A DNA stretch of 64,000 nucleotides, from positions 3,782,001 through 3,846,000 of the forward strand of contig NZ_CP025624.1 in NCBI RefSeq assembly GCF_002874965.1, in the 5' to 3' direction. The notes below the pieces were generated by a model that was not told the origin of the DNA, did no database searches, and was given only the letters and a program-made list of their open reading frames with translations. A program made the translations under genes and the position numbers. This document shows positions 55,953 through 64,000 of the stretch, piece after piece. This DNA is from Pseudomonas sp. NC02 (lineage in GTDB: Bacteria > Pseudomonadota > Gammaproteobacteria > Pseudomonadales > Pseudomonadaceae). How positions within the stretch are numbered: position 1 is the first letter of the stretch; each line of letters opens with the position of its first letter.

Positions 55953-57242
55953 ATGACAGCGTTATCGTCCCCCACCGTTTCACCCACGATCGCAAAGGCC
56001 ACGCCCCTCTGGAAACCCATTGGCGCGGCCTTGATCGGTAATACGCTTGAATGGTTCGACCTGTCGGTGTACGCCTATTTTGCGCTGACCATCAGCAAGG
56101 TATTTTTCCCGGCCGCCGACCCGGCCGTGTCGCTGTTCCTGGCCTTCGCGACCTTCGGCCTTTCATTTCTTATCCGGCCACTGGGCGCTGCCGTGCTCGG
56201 TTCCTATGCCGACCGGCAGGGACGCAAGAAGGCGTTGACGCTGTCCATCATGCTGATGCTGATAGGGACGGCGATGATTGCCGTGATGCCCAGCTATGCA
56301 ACTATCGGGATTATTGCGCCGATCGGTATTCTGTTCGCCCGCCTGCTCCAGGGTTTCTCCGCCGGTGGTGAGTTCGGCAGCTCCACCGCGTTCATGATGG
56401 AGCATGCACCGCAGAAGACCCGTAACTTTGTCGCGAGCCTGCAGTTTGCAAGCCAGGGCTTTGGCGTGGTCATCGCCTCATTGTTCGGCTACTTCCTGAC
56501 CATCAGCCTGAATGATCAACAGATGTTCGACTGGGGTTGGCGCGTGCCGTTTTTCTTCGGGCTGATCCTCGCCCCGGTGGGCCTGTACATCCGCCGCACG
56601 GTGGATGAGTCGCCCGATTTCAAGGAAAGCCAGCCGGGCTCACGGCCGTTGCGGGAAGTGCTGCTCTCGCAGAAGACCTTGTTGCTGGTGGCGATGGGCG
56701 TGCTGATCGTGTCGACGGCGTCCAACTTCATGATCAAGTACATGCCGTCTTATGCCTCGACCACCTTGGACATTCCCCAGTCCACAGGCTTCCTGGCCAC
56801 GCTGACGGGCGGGATCATCCTGACCGTGGTGACGCCGGTTGTAGGGTTCATCACCGGTTATGTCAGCCGGATCAAAATCATGTTGTGGGCCTCGAGCATC
56901 TACATCCTCGTAATCTTTCCGGCATTCGCCTGGCTCAACAGAGTACCGAGCGCCACCTCGTTGTTGCTGGTGGTGTCGATGATGGCGTTGATCAAGGCCG
57001 TCTACTTCGCCCCACTGGCATCACTTATGGCCGATGTATTTCCCGTACGCACCCGGGTGACCGGCATGTCACTCAGCTACAACCTGGCCGTGACGATATT
57101 CGGTGGCTTTGCACCGGTGATTGCAACCGGGTTGATCGCGCTGACCGGCTCGCAGCTGGCGCCGAGCTTTTACCTGATAGCGGCGGCTGCCCTCAGCATT
57201 GGCGCGCTCGTGGTGGCAAAGAGAACATTGCGCCTGGTGTAG
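55953..57242 (+). CDS. MFS transporter, metabolite:proton symporter (MHS) family
   Basis: The 429-residue protein has 12 TM helices and MHS-family motifs: GNTLEWFDLSVYAYFA at TM1, GSYADRQGRKKAL between TM2 and TM3, and LLQGFSAGGEFGSS at TM4-5. Relatives (CitA, ShiA, ProP) import carboxylates or zwitterions with protons. AGGAG precedes ATG 55953. Its neighbour hydrolase suggests uptake of an N-acyl amino acid or dipeptide-like compound; that is inference. Confidence 0.93.
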   Translation: MTALSSPTVSPTIAKATPLWKPIGAALIGNTLEWFDLSVYAYFALTISKVFFPAADPAVSLFLAFATFGLSFLIRPLGAAVLGSYADRQGRKKALTLSIMLMLIGTAMIAVMPSYATIGIIAPIGILFARLLQGFSAGGEFGSSTAFMMEHAPQKTRNFVASLQFASQGFGVVIASLFGYFLTISLNDQQMFDWGWRVPFFFGLILAPVGLYIRRTVDESPDFKESQPGSRPLREVLLSQKTLLLVAMGVLIVSTASNFMIKYMPSYASTTLDIPQSTGFLATLTGGIILTVVTPVVGFITGYVSRIKIMLWASSIYILVIFPAFAWLNRVPSATSLLLVVSMMALIKAVYFAPLASLMADVFPVRTRVTGMSLSYNLAVTIFGGFAPVIATGLIALTGSQLAPSFYLIAAAALSIGALVVAKRTLRLV

Positions 57243-57288
57243 CACCTGGCGGGACGTTATATATTCAGGGCATATCCAGTCACATGAT

Positions 57289-58215
57289 ATGAGCCTGATG
57301 AATATCGCCAACGTCGATCTCAACCTGCTGAAAACCTTCGAGGCCCTGCACGACGAATCCAGTGCCAGCCGTGCCGCCCTGCGTCTTGGCGTCACGCAGT
57401 CGGCGATCAGTGCAGCCCTGCGCCGCTTGCGCGATGTGTACGGCGATCAGTTGTTCGTGCGTACCGGCCGGGGCCTGGCGCCCACCTTGCGGGCCAATCA
57501 GTTGAAGCCGGTGATCAGCGAAGCCCTGGATCGCTGCCGCCAGAGCCTGGCGATGGTGGATCCCCTGGGCAATCACTATCAGGGCCGTTCGGTGGTGGTG
57601 GGGTTATCGGATGATTTCGAAATCGCCTACGGCCGGCGGCTGATTGAAGAGATTGCCCGGCGTGCGCCAAAGCTGCGGTTGATGTTCCGCCAGACCCACA
57701 GCCAGATCGTTGCCGACGCCCTGCTCGACCGCAGCCTGGACCTGGCAATCACCGCCGGCGGGTTTGCCGAGCGCCGGTTGAGCCGGCAGGTATTGGGGGA
57801 AGGCCATTACGCGTGCCTGGTGGACCCCGACAGCCTGGCGCCGGGACAACAGGCCATCGACCTCGACGAGTTCGTCAGGCGCGAGCATGTGCTGGTGTCA
57901 TCCGGCGGGTTTATCGGGATCACCGACGAGGGCCTGGCCGCGCAGGGGCTGAGCCGCCACGTAGGTGCCTCGACCACACACTTCGCGGCGCTGCCGTTCC
58001 TGCTCAAGGGCAGCCAGGCGGTGGCGACCATCCCCGGCCATGCGGCCCAGGCCATCGCGCAGATGACCGGACTGAGGGAGCTGCCTTGCCCGCTGGCGCT
58101 GCCGCGTTACCCGGTGGAGCTGGGCTGGCGCACCCAGGCGCAACTGGATCCGTTGCTGCTCAAGGTGCGCGAGGCAATCGAGGCTTGTTTTACTTCGCCG
58201 CCATCAGGCGATTGA
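57289..58215 (+). CDS. LysR-family transcriptional regulator
   Basis: The 308-residue LysR protein has HTH residues ~12-40 (NLLKTFEALHDESSASRAALRLGVTQSAISAAL) and is of the NodD/LeuO-like sub-branch by the DVYGDQLFVRTGRGLAPT wing. ATG 57289 or 57298 may be used; neither has a strong ribosome site. It starts 46 bp after the MHS transporter on the same strand, so the module has two LysR genes. Its 3' end overlaps the convergent 83-aa gene by 26 bp. Confidence 0.92.
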   Translation: MSLMNIANVDLNLLKTFEALHDESSASRAALRLGVTQSAISAALRRLRDVYGDQLFVRTGRGLAPTLRANQLKPVISEALDRCRQSLAMVDPLGNHYQGRSVVVGLSDDFEIAYGRRLIEEIARRAPKLRLMFRQTHSQIVADALLDRSLDLAITAGGFAERRLSRQVLGEGHYACLVDPDSLAPGQQAIDLDEFVRREHVLVSSGGFIGITDEGLAAQGLSRHVGASTTHFAALPFLLKGSQAVATIPGHAAQAIAQMTGLRELPCPLALPRYPVELGWRTQAQLDPLLLKVREAIEACFTSPPSGD

Positions 58216-58441
58216 CTTCACTGCGCACCATGTTCGAGAACTCCGGCGGTGACATGCCGTCCAGTTCTGCACGCACCCATTCGGCCCATTTGCCCTTGCG
58301 CTTGGCGCGTTCGCCAAACAGGCGGGCGGCCTCGCCCTTGGCCTTGCCCAGGTTGCTTTGCCAGAGGTCGTAGAGACGGGACTTTTCATCTTCCAGCGCG
58401 GCGCGCTCGGCGAGGGGCTTGTTGGCCAGATTGAAGCTCAT
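58190..58441 (-). CDS. Conserved small hypothetical protein, 83 aa
   Basis: The 83-residue, highly charged and helical protein (many Lys/Arg/Glu, two Trp pairs) has no recognised domain. It begins MSFNLANKPLAERAALEDEK and has no signal or TM segment. Codon usage is like its neighbours, and the frame is well formed with an isolated promoter region upstream. It overlaps the convergent LysR gene by 26 bp. I infer a small cytosolic protein of unknown function. Confidence 0.7.
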   Translation of the reverse strand: MSFNLANKPLAERAALEDEKSRLYDLWQSNLGKAKGEAARLFGERAKRKGKWAEWVRAELDGMSPPEFSNMVRSEVNRLMAAK

Positions 58442-58616
58442 GTTGAATTACCTGCTGCACAAATAGGTGACATCTTACACTGTAGGTTGAAATTTCCTGG
58501 CCTGGATTTCTCCTAAGCTGACCACAGGAAAAAAACTGCAACTTTTGCCCGCTTCAAACACTCCATTCTTCATCAAGCGCATTCGTTGCCACATTCACCC
58601 GCAAGGAGTTAACCCA

Positions 58617-58937
58617 ATGGCTCGCAAATCTGCCGCCCAAGCCGTCGAAGACCAAATCAAGGACCAAGCCTTCAGTGAGCTGACCGCACTGATCGAAGAA
58701 TCGGACAAGCTGCTCAAAAGCAGCGCGTCACTGGTGGGGGAAGAAGGTGAAACCCTGCGTGAACAGGTCGCCATCAAGCTCAAGCAGGCGCTGGACTCGG
58801 TGTCCAACGTGCGCGAGCGCAGCAAGCCGGTGGTGGATGCCACCGAAACCTATATCGGTGGCCACCCATGGCAGACCGTGGCGATTTCCGCCGGGTTTGG
58901 CCTGGTAGTCGGCCTGTTGCTGGGCCGCCGCAACTGA
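58617..58937 (+). CDS. DUF883 (ElaB/YqjD-like) membrane-anchored protein
   Basis: The 106-residue protein has an N-terminal amphipathic helical region (about 1-80) and one C-terminal TM helix with the family signature GGHPWQTVAISAGFGLVVGLLLGRRN at residues ~81-106. ElaB/YqjD relatives are inner-membrane, stationary-phase proteins that associate with ribosomes. An AAGGAG site supports ATG 58617; the upstream frame is not conserved-looking. Confidence 0.93.
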   Translation: MARKSAAQAVEDQIKDQAFSELTALIEESDKLLKSSASLVGEEGETLREQVAIKLKQALDSVSNVRERSKPVVDATETYIGGHPWQTVAISAGFGLVVGLLLGRRN

Positions 58938-58949
58938 TCTGATGCAACG

Positions 58950-58972
58950 GCTGCGCCCTCCCCGGGCGCAGC
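58950..58972. terminator. Bidirectional hairpin between DUF883 gene and dpkA
   Basis: A perfect 9-bp stem (gctgcgccc/gggcgcagc) with a 5-base loop lies between convergent stops. There is no strong T-run on either side, so it may be a weak terminator. Confidence 0.65.
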
Positions 58973-58977
58973 TCGCT

Positions 58978-60015
58978 TCAGGCCTGTGCCAACACCCGCA
59001 ACCGACTCAATTCCTGCGTTTCGATCTCGATCCCGCCTGCCTGCGACTTCGCCCGTGTGCGATGGCGCCGATCCCCCGGCAAACGCCGCAACCCTGCCGC
59101 ATGCATCTGTCGCACCAGCTCCTGGCTGCGCTCGGCGAAGCTCTGCCCGGCGGTCTTGCTCGGGTCGATCACGATCAGCAGTTGGCCGGTCCATGGGGTG
59201 CGGGCGCCGGGGTGATCGGACCAGTTGAACTCAAACGAGAAGTTACCGCCCGTGAGGGCCGCGGCCAGCAGCTCGACCATCATCGACAGGGCCGACCCCT
59301 TGTGCCCGCCAAACGGCAGCAGTGCGCCGCCTTCGAGGATCGCCTTGGGGTCCTGGGTCGGCTGGCCGAGGCTGTCCACGCCCATGCCCGGCGGCAGGCG
59401 CTCGCCCTTGCGCGCGGCAATCTGCACGTCGCCATGGGCGATAGCGCTGGTGGCCAGGTCAAACACGATCGGCAGGCCATCGGCGCGGGGCGCGGCGAAG
59501 GCAATGGGGTTGGTGCCGAACAGCGGGCGGTCGGCGCCGTGGGGCACCACGCAGGTCATGCTGTTGACCACGCTCAAGGCCACCAGGCCTTCTTCGGCGA
59601 AGGGCTCGACATCCGGCCAAAGCGCCGCGAAGTGGTGGGAGTTATGGATCGCCAGCAAGGCAATCCCGGCACTGCGGGCCTTTTCCACCAACAACGGGCG
59701 GGCGGCTTGCAGTGCGGGCTGGGCGAAGCCGTTGCCGGCATCCACCCGCACAAATCCGCTGGCCACATCCTCGACCACCGGCACCGCCTTGCCGTTGACC
59801 CAGCCACTGGCCAGGGTCGAGACGTAACCGGGGATACGGAATACACCGTGGCTGTGGGCACCGTCGCGCTCGGCGCTGGCGCAGTTCTCGGCCAGCACCT
59901 GGGCCACATCGGCCGACGTACCGTGGCGGACAAACACCTGGCGCAGCAGGTCGGTCAATTGCGCATAACTGAGTCGCTCTGATGAAGACTCGACATCCAA
60001 AGGCGATGCAGACAT
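58978..60015 (-). CDS. dpkA: Delta1-piperideine-2-carboxylate/delta1-pyrroline-2-carboxylate reductase
   Basis: The 345-residue member of the malate/L-lactate dehydrogenase (Ldh2) family carries the DpkA-typical blocks SAERDGAHSHGVFRIPGYVSTL, IHNSHHFAALWPDVEPFAEEG and FGGHKGSALSMMVELLAAALTG, and I recall pseudomonad DpkA as very similar. It reduces cyclic imines formed from D-lysine and D-proline to L-pipecolate and L-proline using NADPH. Start MSASPLD (60015) has GGGAG upstream. No D-amino-acid racemase gene is adjacent. Confidence 0.93.
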   Translation of the reverse strand: MSASPLDVESSSERLSYAQLTDLLRQVFVRHGTSADVAQVLAENCASAERDGAHSHGVFRIPGYVSTLASGWVNGKAVPVVEDVASGFVRVDAGNGFAQPALQAARPLLVEKARSAGIALLAIHNSHHFAALWPDVEPFAEEGLVALSVVNSMTCVVPHGADRPLFGTNPIAFAAPRADGLPIVFDLATSAIAHGDVQIAARKGERLPPGMGVDSLGQPTQDPKAILEGGALLPFGGHKGSALSMMVELLAAALTGGNFSFEFNWSDHPGARTPWTGQLLIVIDPSKTAGQSFAERSQELVRQMHAAGLRRLPGDRRHRTRAKSQAGGIEIETQELSRLRVLAQA

Positions 60016-60182
60016 CTGAAGCTCCCGTTTAATTATTGGAATGGGCGACAGCGTACAAGAATCGGTCCGTCGATTAGACAGGGTTTGCCCCATGGCTGTC
60101 GACAGGGAGCGCCAGACATATCTAGCCCCTCGTGGCGCCAGGCCTGGATAGGTTGCAGGCACGCAACTCTTCAAGGATCAGG

Positions 60183-63100
60183 ATGATGAGCCACACCCCT
60201 CTCCCGTATTTTTTCCCCGAAGCCATGCGCGTGGGCTGGAGGGCGCTGGACCGTGAGCGCCAGCTGAACATCGACAGCAGGGACATCGAGTTTCTCGGCA
60301 AGGTGTTTTTTGCCAGCGATGCAGGCCGTCGCCAACAGTCGCCGCCAATGATCGCGCAGCGCATCTGGTTGAATAAAAGCACTGCCAATGCCGTCGAACT
60401 GGCCGGCAGCTTCATGATGAGTTCAACCAGCGCCTACCCACATGCCTGGCTCTACACCCCGTACGGCGGCCTGGAAAAATTCGACAGCCCCGCCCACTTG
60501 CTGACAGCACTGACCGAGCGCTTGAAAACCCCGGACAGCGCCACGCAACTGCTGTACTTCCTGCCCTTGCAGCAACAACCATCGCCGCTACTCGACAACC
60601 GACTGGTGCTGACACCGGAGGCCATGCTCGGCGACGTATTGGGTGAACAGGAAAAAACCCTCAGGCGCTATCAGGAGAATAATCGCCAGGCGCTGCTGGC
60701 GGCGTTGAAACAGTTGCCCGCCCTCGGCGCCCTGCTTTCAAAACTGCTCGAAAGCGTCTGCCGCCCACTGTTCCCCGGGCTCAGCCCCGGCGAAGCCCAC
60801 GTGAGTTTTTTCGCCAAAGAGCCCGTTGGGCACACGGTGCCTCGCTGGCTCGACTCGCTGCAACTCAATGACGCGGTGCTGTTGTACTACCGTGAACAAG
60901 CCTGGCCCGCCGGGCAAACCCGGGAGTTTTTCCACCCCAAGCGGCCTGCCGACGCCAAGGCCCGCGACACGCAGCGTTGGGAAACCGCGATCAAACAAGC
61001 CGCCGGCCAACTGATCCCGTTCCTGCACAGTGCACTGGAGACGTTCTGGAACAGCGAGATCGCACCGGGCGTGTCGCGTCGGGCCTGGTTCGCCCGGGCC
61101 ATGGCCGCCAATGCGCAACTGGATCTGCTGTTCAAGCGCCAGCAATCCATCATCAGTCCGGAGCAAAGCCGCGCATTGGCAGCGCTGTACTCTTCCCGGG
61201 GTAACGAGGCCCCCCCGAACAGCCAGACGCTGCGCGTCGAGAACGTACAGATCTGGGAGCAGCCGAGCAACGCCGTCGAGTTGGCCAGCACCTTGATGAT
61301 CGGCAATTCGCAGACCTTTCTCTACACCCCCGAGAAGGGCCTGCAGGTGCTCGGGACCTACGACGACCTGATGGACACCCTCAAGGCCATGGTCAAGGCG
61401 CCAGGCTATGAAGACGACCTCTACAACCTGATGTCCCTGGAGGAGCGGGCGCTGTTTGTAGGGTTCAAGACGCCGCAGTTTTCCGGTACTCCCATCGCCG
61501 GCAATCTGTTTGAGCAGGTGCTCGAAACCATCATCGGCAAGCAGCAACAGAACCTACGCTACGCACTCGACCTGTACCGACGCACCCGCGCCGGCATTGA
61601 CCCCTCTGCCTTGCTCGACTACGCGCTGGATGTGCGGTACATGATCGACAGCCACCTCCCGGGCCTGGATACCGCGGGACGCTGGACGCCTCATTCGGTA
61701 CTGGCCGACCCGACTCGCCCGGTGTCGCTGGCCGCCGAACGTGCCGCCCTGCTGCAAAAGCAGATGACCGATATCCAGGACACGCTGGCAACCCAGGTGC
61801 GAGCGCAACCCACATTGGCCAACACCGTCAATCAGGCGCTCACCGCCGAGTTCAACCGCCGCGGCTTGGCTGGCCACGATCCCGGCAAGATCTACGTCAA
61901 TCGCTACGCCGCCAGCGCAAGCGCGACACCCGCCACTGCGCCCCTGGAAAGCCAGAGCCTGCGCAGTTACTTTCTTGCGCGCCTGATACACAAGCGCGGG
62001 CCGATTCCGCAAACGCCGCACTATGGCCTTTACGCCAGCCAGGGCGATGGGGCTGTCACACCGCTGGGCGGCCTGGACATAGCGCAAGCCAACGCGGCGC
62101 TCGATGCCGCACTGGTCAAGTTTCATCACTCCAACATTGCCGATATTCCCCGCGAATACCTGGAACAGCTCAAGGCGCCGATGGCCCATGCCATGGCGGT
62201 GGCGATCCAGGGCGAAGCCAGGCTCAGGCGCCTCAACAACAGCCTGGACGCGCGTGATGAGGCGATCGTGCAAACGGTGTTTGATCTTCAACACCCTGAT
62301 CGCCGCCGGCGCCAGGGCCTGGGTGGATTCATCCCGGATGCCTATGCGTTGACCGTCGAACCTGAGGGCCTGACGCAACGGGTGCCCCTGGCGCATTGCT
62401 TGATGCTCACCGAACGCGGCGGCCTGGCCCCGTCCCACTCAGGCCGGGCCGTGCTGTGGACGCCGGCGCGCGGCCTGGAGAGTTTCGCCAACGTCAGCCA
62501 ATTGCAGACAGAACTGCAACGACGACTGGCCGCCCCGGACCTTCGCAGGCAGCTACTGGCCAATCTCGACCCGCGCTATCTCAAACCGCACCAGGCCTGC
62601 GCACTCGGTCAGTTCATGCTGATCAACGGCGCAGTCGCACAGCACTGCCAGCAGTCCTGGATTGATCATTACAGGGCACAACGGGCTCACTGCCTCACCC
62701 TGACGCTCTCAGGGGACGCCTTGCTGAAGCGTCTCGGGGGGCTGGAAAAGGCCTTGCCGGCCAACGACCTGAGCCATGCCTCACAAATCGCCCAGACCTT
62801 CATGGCACAACAATCACTGCCCGCCTGGCTGGGGATGGCGTCTGTCAGCCAACAGCGTCGCCATGTCGAAATCCTTGAGCAATACCGCCACAGCCTCACG
62901 GACGACAAGGACTACCTTGACGATTTCCTGCCGCTGCCAGCGTATCTCGGCAGCAAGCTCATCGACTTGTTGCAGCCCTATGACGTGCGCCCGCAAGACG
63001 TCTACATCCTGCCCAAGCTGGTATTGGCCGGCCAGCGGCAGAACCTGGTGGACTACGCCCTCAATCACGTCAGCCAGCAAGCTGCTGCATTCGATGTCGA

Positions 63101-64000
63101 GTCCACAGCCGCCGGCCTGACACCTGCTGTGGTGCGCCAGATCCTCGCGCGCCTGCCCCTCAAGCAGGACCACCAGGCTTGCCTAGTCGAAAAACTCACC
63201 CCGGGCAAGCCGGGCGCAGACGTGCGGGAGCGCCGGTTTATTCGGCAACTGCCCTGGCAACTGTTGCAAAATGCCCACGCGCTGAGGCTGCAGGAACTGT
63301 TATCACCCGCGGGCCTGAGCCTGGTCGAACAGGTCCTCGACATGCCGGACGCGCTCGCCCGCGCAGCGGTCGAGGGCGCGACCTCGACAGTGCGTCCGCT
63401 GGAGTTGATCGCCACGGCGGGGGCCCGGTCCATCAAGGCCCTTGGGGTCTACTTGATCAGTGCCGTCGAAAGCACTCCGCTGGTGATGTATGCGCCCTAT
63501 GGGCCGCAACAGGCGTTCCAGGAGTTCGACAACGAGGCCGATTTGATTCGCCGGCTCAACCTGCCCGGCCCCTTGCAGGACTGGGTGATCGGTCGCCTGC
63601 CAGAGGCTGAGCAAGCCACGTATAGACACCTCTGGGCCAGCACGGTCGGGGGAACCTCGGAAATCACCCTGGGGGCCAATCCGATCAAGGGCCACGCGCT
63701 CAAGCAGTTGTACCGCGACAACATCGGATTGATCTCGAACCTGTTTGAACAGCAATCCCAGGCCAACGGCCGGTCAGCCTGGGACACCCTCAAAGCCTTG
63801 TTCAGCAGCGGACTGCAGCACGCGCAGGCGTTGCTGCCGGGCAAACTGATGGTGCCGCTGGTGATCTGGCAAAGCTACAAACTGTTCCAGGCCTCTGCCG
63901 AAGACTTGCAGCAACACCGCTGGCGCGAGGCGCTGCAAACCTTCATCGGCGGTGTCGCGCAAATGGCTTCGATCCGCGCATTGATGGATGAACCCTCGAC
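60183..64000 (+). CDS. Giant toxin-like protein, dermonecrotic-toxin (DUF6543) type, 3' truncated by window
   Basis: The frame is open from ATG 60183 (AAGGA upstream) to the window edge, at least 1272 residues with no stop. It has no signal peptide or TM segment. Four diverged copies of an L-x-Y-T-P-x-x-G-L-x-x-F...L-x-x-x-L-x-x-R-L module occur: LYTPYGGLEKF near 60450, LYTPEKGLQVL near 61322, LWTPARGLESF near 62453 and MYAPYGPQQAF near 63486. The sequence resembles large pseudomonad proteins annotated with a dermonecrotic-toxin domain, some of which end in LRR-NEL ubiquitin-ligase domains. The C-terminal activity is outside the window. It starts 167 bp from divergent dpkA. Confidence 0.75.
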   Translation, partial: MMSHTPLPYFFPEAMRVGWRALDRERQLNIDSRDIEFLGKVFFASDAGRRQQSPPMIAQRIWLNKSTANAVELAGSFMMSSTSAYPHAWLYTPYGGLEKFDSPAHLLTALTERLKTPDSATQLLYFLPLQQQPSPLLDNRLVLTPEAMLGDVLGEQEKTLRRYQENNRQALLAALKQLPALGALLSKLLESVCRPLFPGLSPGEAHVSFFAKEPVGHTVPRWLDSLQLNDAVLLYYREQAWPAGQTREFFHPKRPADAKARDTQRWETAIKQAAGQLIPFLHSALETFWNSEIAPGVSRRAWFARAMAANAQLDLLFKRQQSIISPEQSRALAALYSSRGNEAPPNSQTLRVENVQIWEQPSNAVELASTLMIGNSQTFLYTPEKGLQVLGTYDDLMDTLKAMVKAPGYEDDLYNLMSLEERALFVGFKTPQFSGTPIAGNLFEQVLETIIGKQQQNLRYALDLYRRTRAGIDPSALLDYALDVRYMIDSHLPGLDTAGRWTPHSVLADPTRPVSLAAERAALLQKQMTDIQDTLATQVRAQPTLANTVNQALTAEFNRRGLAGHDPGKIYVNRYAASASATPATAPLESQSLRSYFLARLIHKRGPIPQTPHYGLYASQGDGAVTPLGGLDIAQANAALDAALVKFHHSNIADIPREYLEQLKAPMAHAMAVAIQGEARLRRLNNSLDARDEAIVQTVFDLQHPDRRRRQGLGGFIPDAYALTVEPEGLTQRVPLAHCLMLTERGGLAPSHSGRAVLWTPARGLESFANVSQLQTELQRRLAAPDLRRQLLANLDPRYLKPHQACALGQFMLINGAVAQHCQQSWIDHYRAQRAHCLTLTLSGDALLKRLGGLEKALPANDLSHASQIAQTFMAQQSLPAWLGMASVSQQRRHVEILEQYRHSLTDDKDYLDDFLPLPAYLGSKLIDLLQPYDVRPQDVYILPKLVLAGQRQNLVDYALNHVSQQAAAFDVESTAAGLTPAVVRQILARLPLKQDHQACLVEKLTPGKPGADVRERRFIRQLPWQLLQNAHALRLQELLSPAGLSLVEQVLDMPDALARAAVEGATSTVRPLELIATAGARSIKALGVYLISAVESTPLVMYAPYGPQQAFQEFDNEADLIRRLNLPGPLQDWVIGRLPEAEQATYRHLWASTVGGTSEITLGANPIKGHALKQLYRDNIGLISNLFEQQSQANGRSAWDTLKALFSSGLQHAQALLPGKLMVPLVIWQSYKLFQASAEDLQQHRWREALQTFIGGVAQMASIRALMDEPS

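Overview
The window is chromosomal DNA of a Pseudomonas, most likely of the P. fluorescens group. The evidence is high GC with dense coding, the ptxS-kguE-kguK-kguT-kguD ketogluconate locus with intact PtxS operators, nine copies of pseudomonad REP pairs (REPINs) in two sequence subtypes, dpkA and pcs, and many LysR/MFS catabolic modules. I see no tRNA, rRNA, transposase, integrase or CRISPR array.

Left part (1-17.6 kb). A truncated dipeptide-type ABC ATPase and a porin open the window. Then comes a minus-strand catabolic operon of unknown substrate: a formaldehyde-activating-enzyme (Fae) homologue, an aldo/keto reductase and a semialdehyde-type dehydrogenase, followed by an MFS transporter with a convergent LysR gene. 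Divergent from fae is a lone nrdB with a strong sigma70-like promoter overlapped by two NrdR boxes. Next are a DUF1289 protein, a stand-alone AceE-type 2-oxoacid dehydrogenase E1, an RlmK-like methyltransferase, phosphatidylcholine synthase, a TauE-type permease, NudC and a dienoyl-CoA-isomerase-like crotonase.

Middle part (17.6-47.2 kb). An RstAB-like two-component system faces an RND efflux pair (adaptor and pump, no outer-membrane factor). The pump promoter carries four xACA half-sites at 10-11 bp spacing that resemble the RstA box. After a DUF1345 gene and an AraC regulator lies the most unusual region (25.9-41.7 kb). It holds two giant paralogous tandem beta-domain proteins (1404 and 1287 aa) with unrelated low-GC C-terminal tips, two smaller related proteins (663 and 676 aa), a LysE exporter and an autotransporter. 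The three transcription units encoding the beta-domain proteins share a 16-bp CTGT-N8-ACAG element 85-102 bp before their start codons. The ketogluconate locus follows.

Right part (47.2-64 kb). This holds a chemoreceptor, a purine permease, an LEA-2 lipoprotein and a GNAT acetyltransferase. An 806-bp imperfect inverted repeat with a REPIN at its axis comes next. Then follow a nitrilase, a LysR-controlled M20 peptidase/MFS module, a second LysR, a small conserved protein, a DUF883 membrane protein, dpkA, and the first 3.8 kb of a giant toxin-like gene that runs off the right edge.
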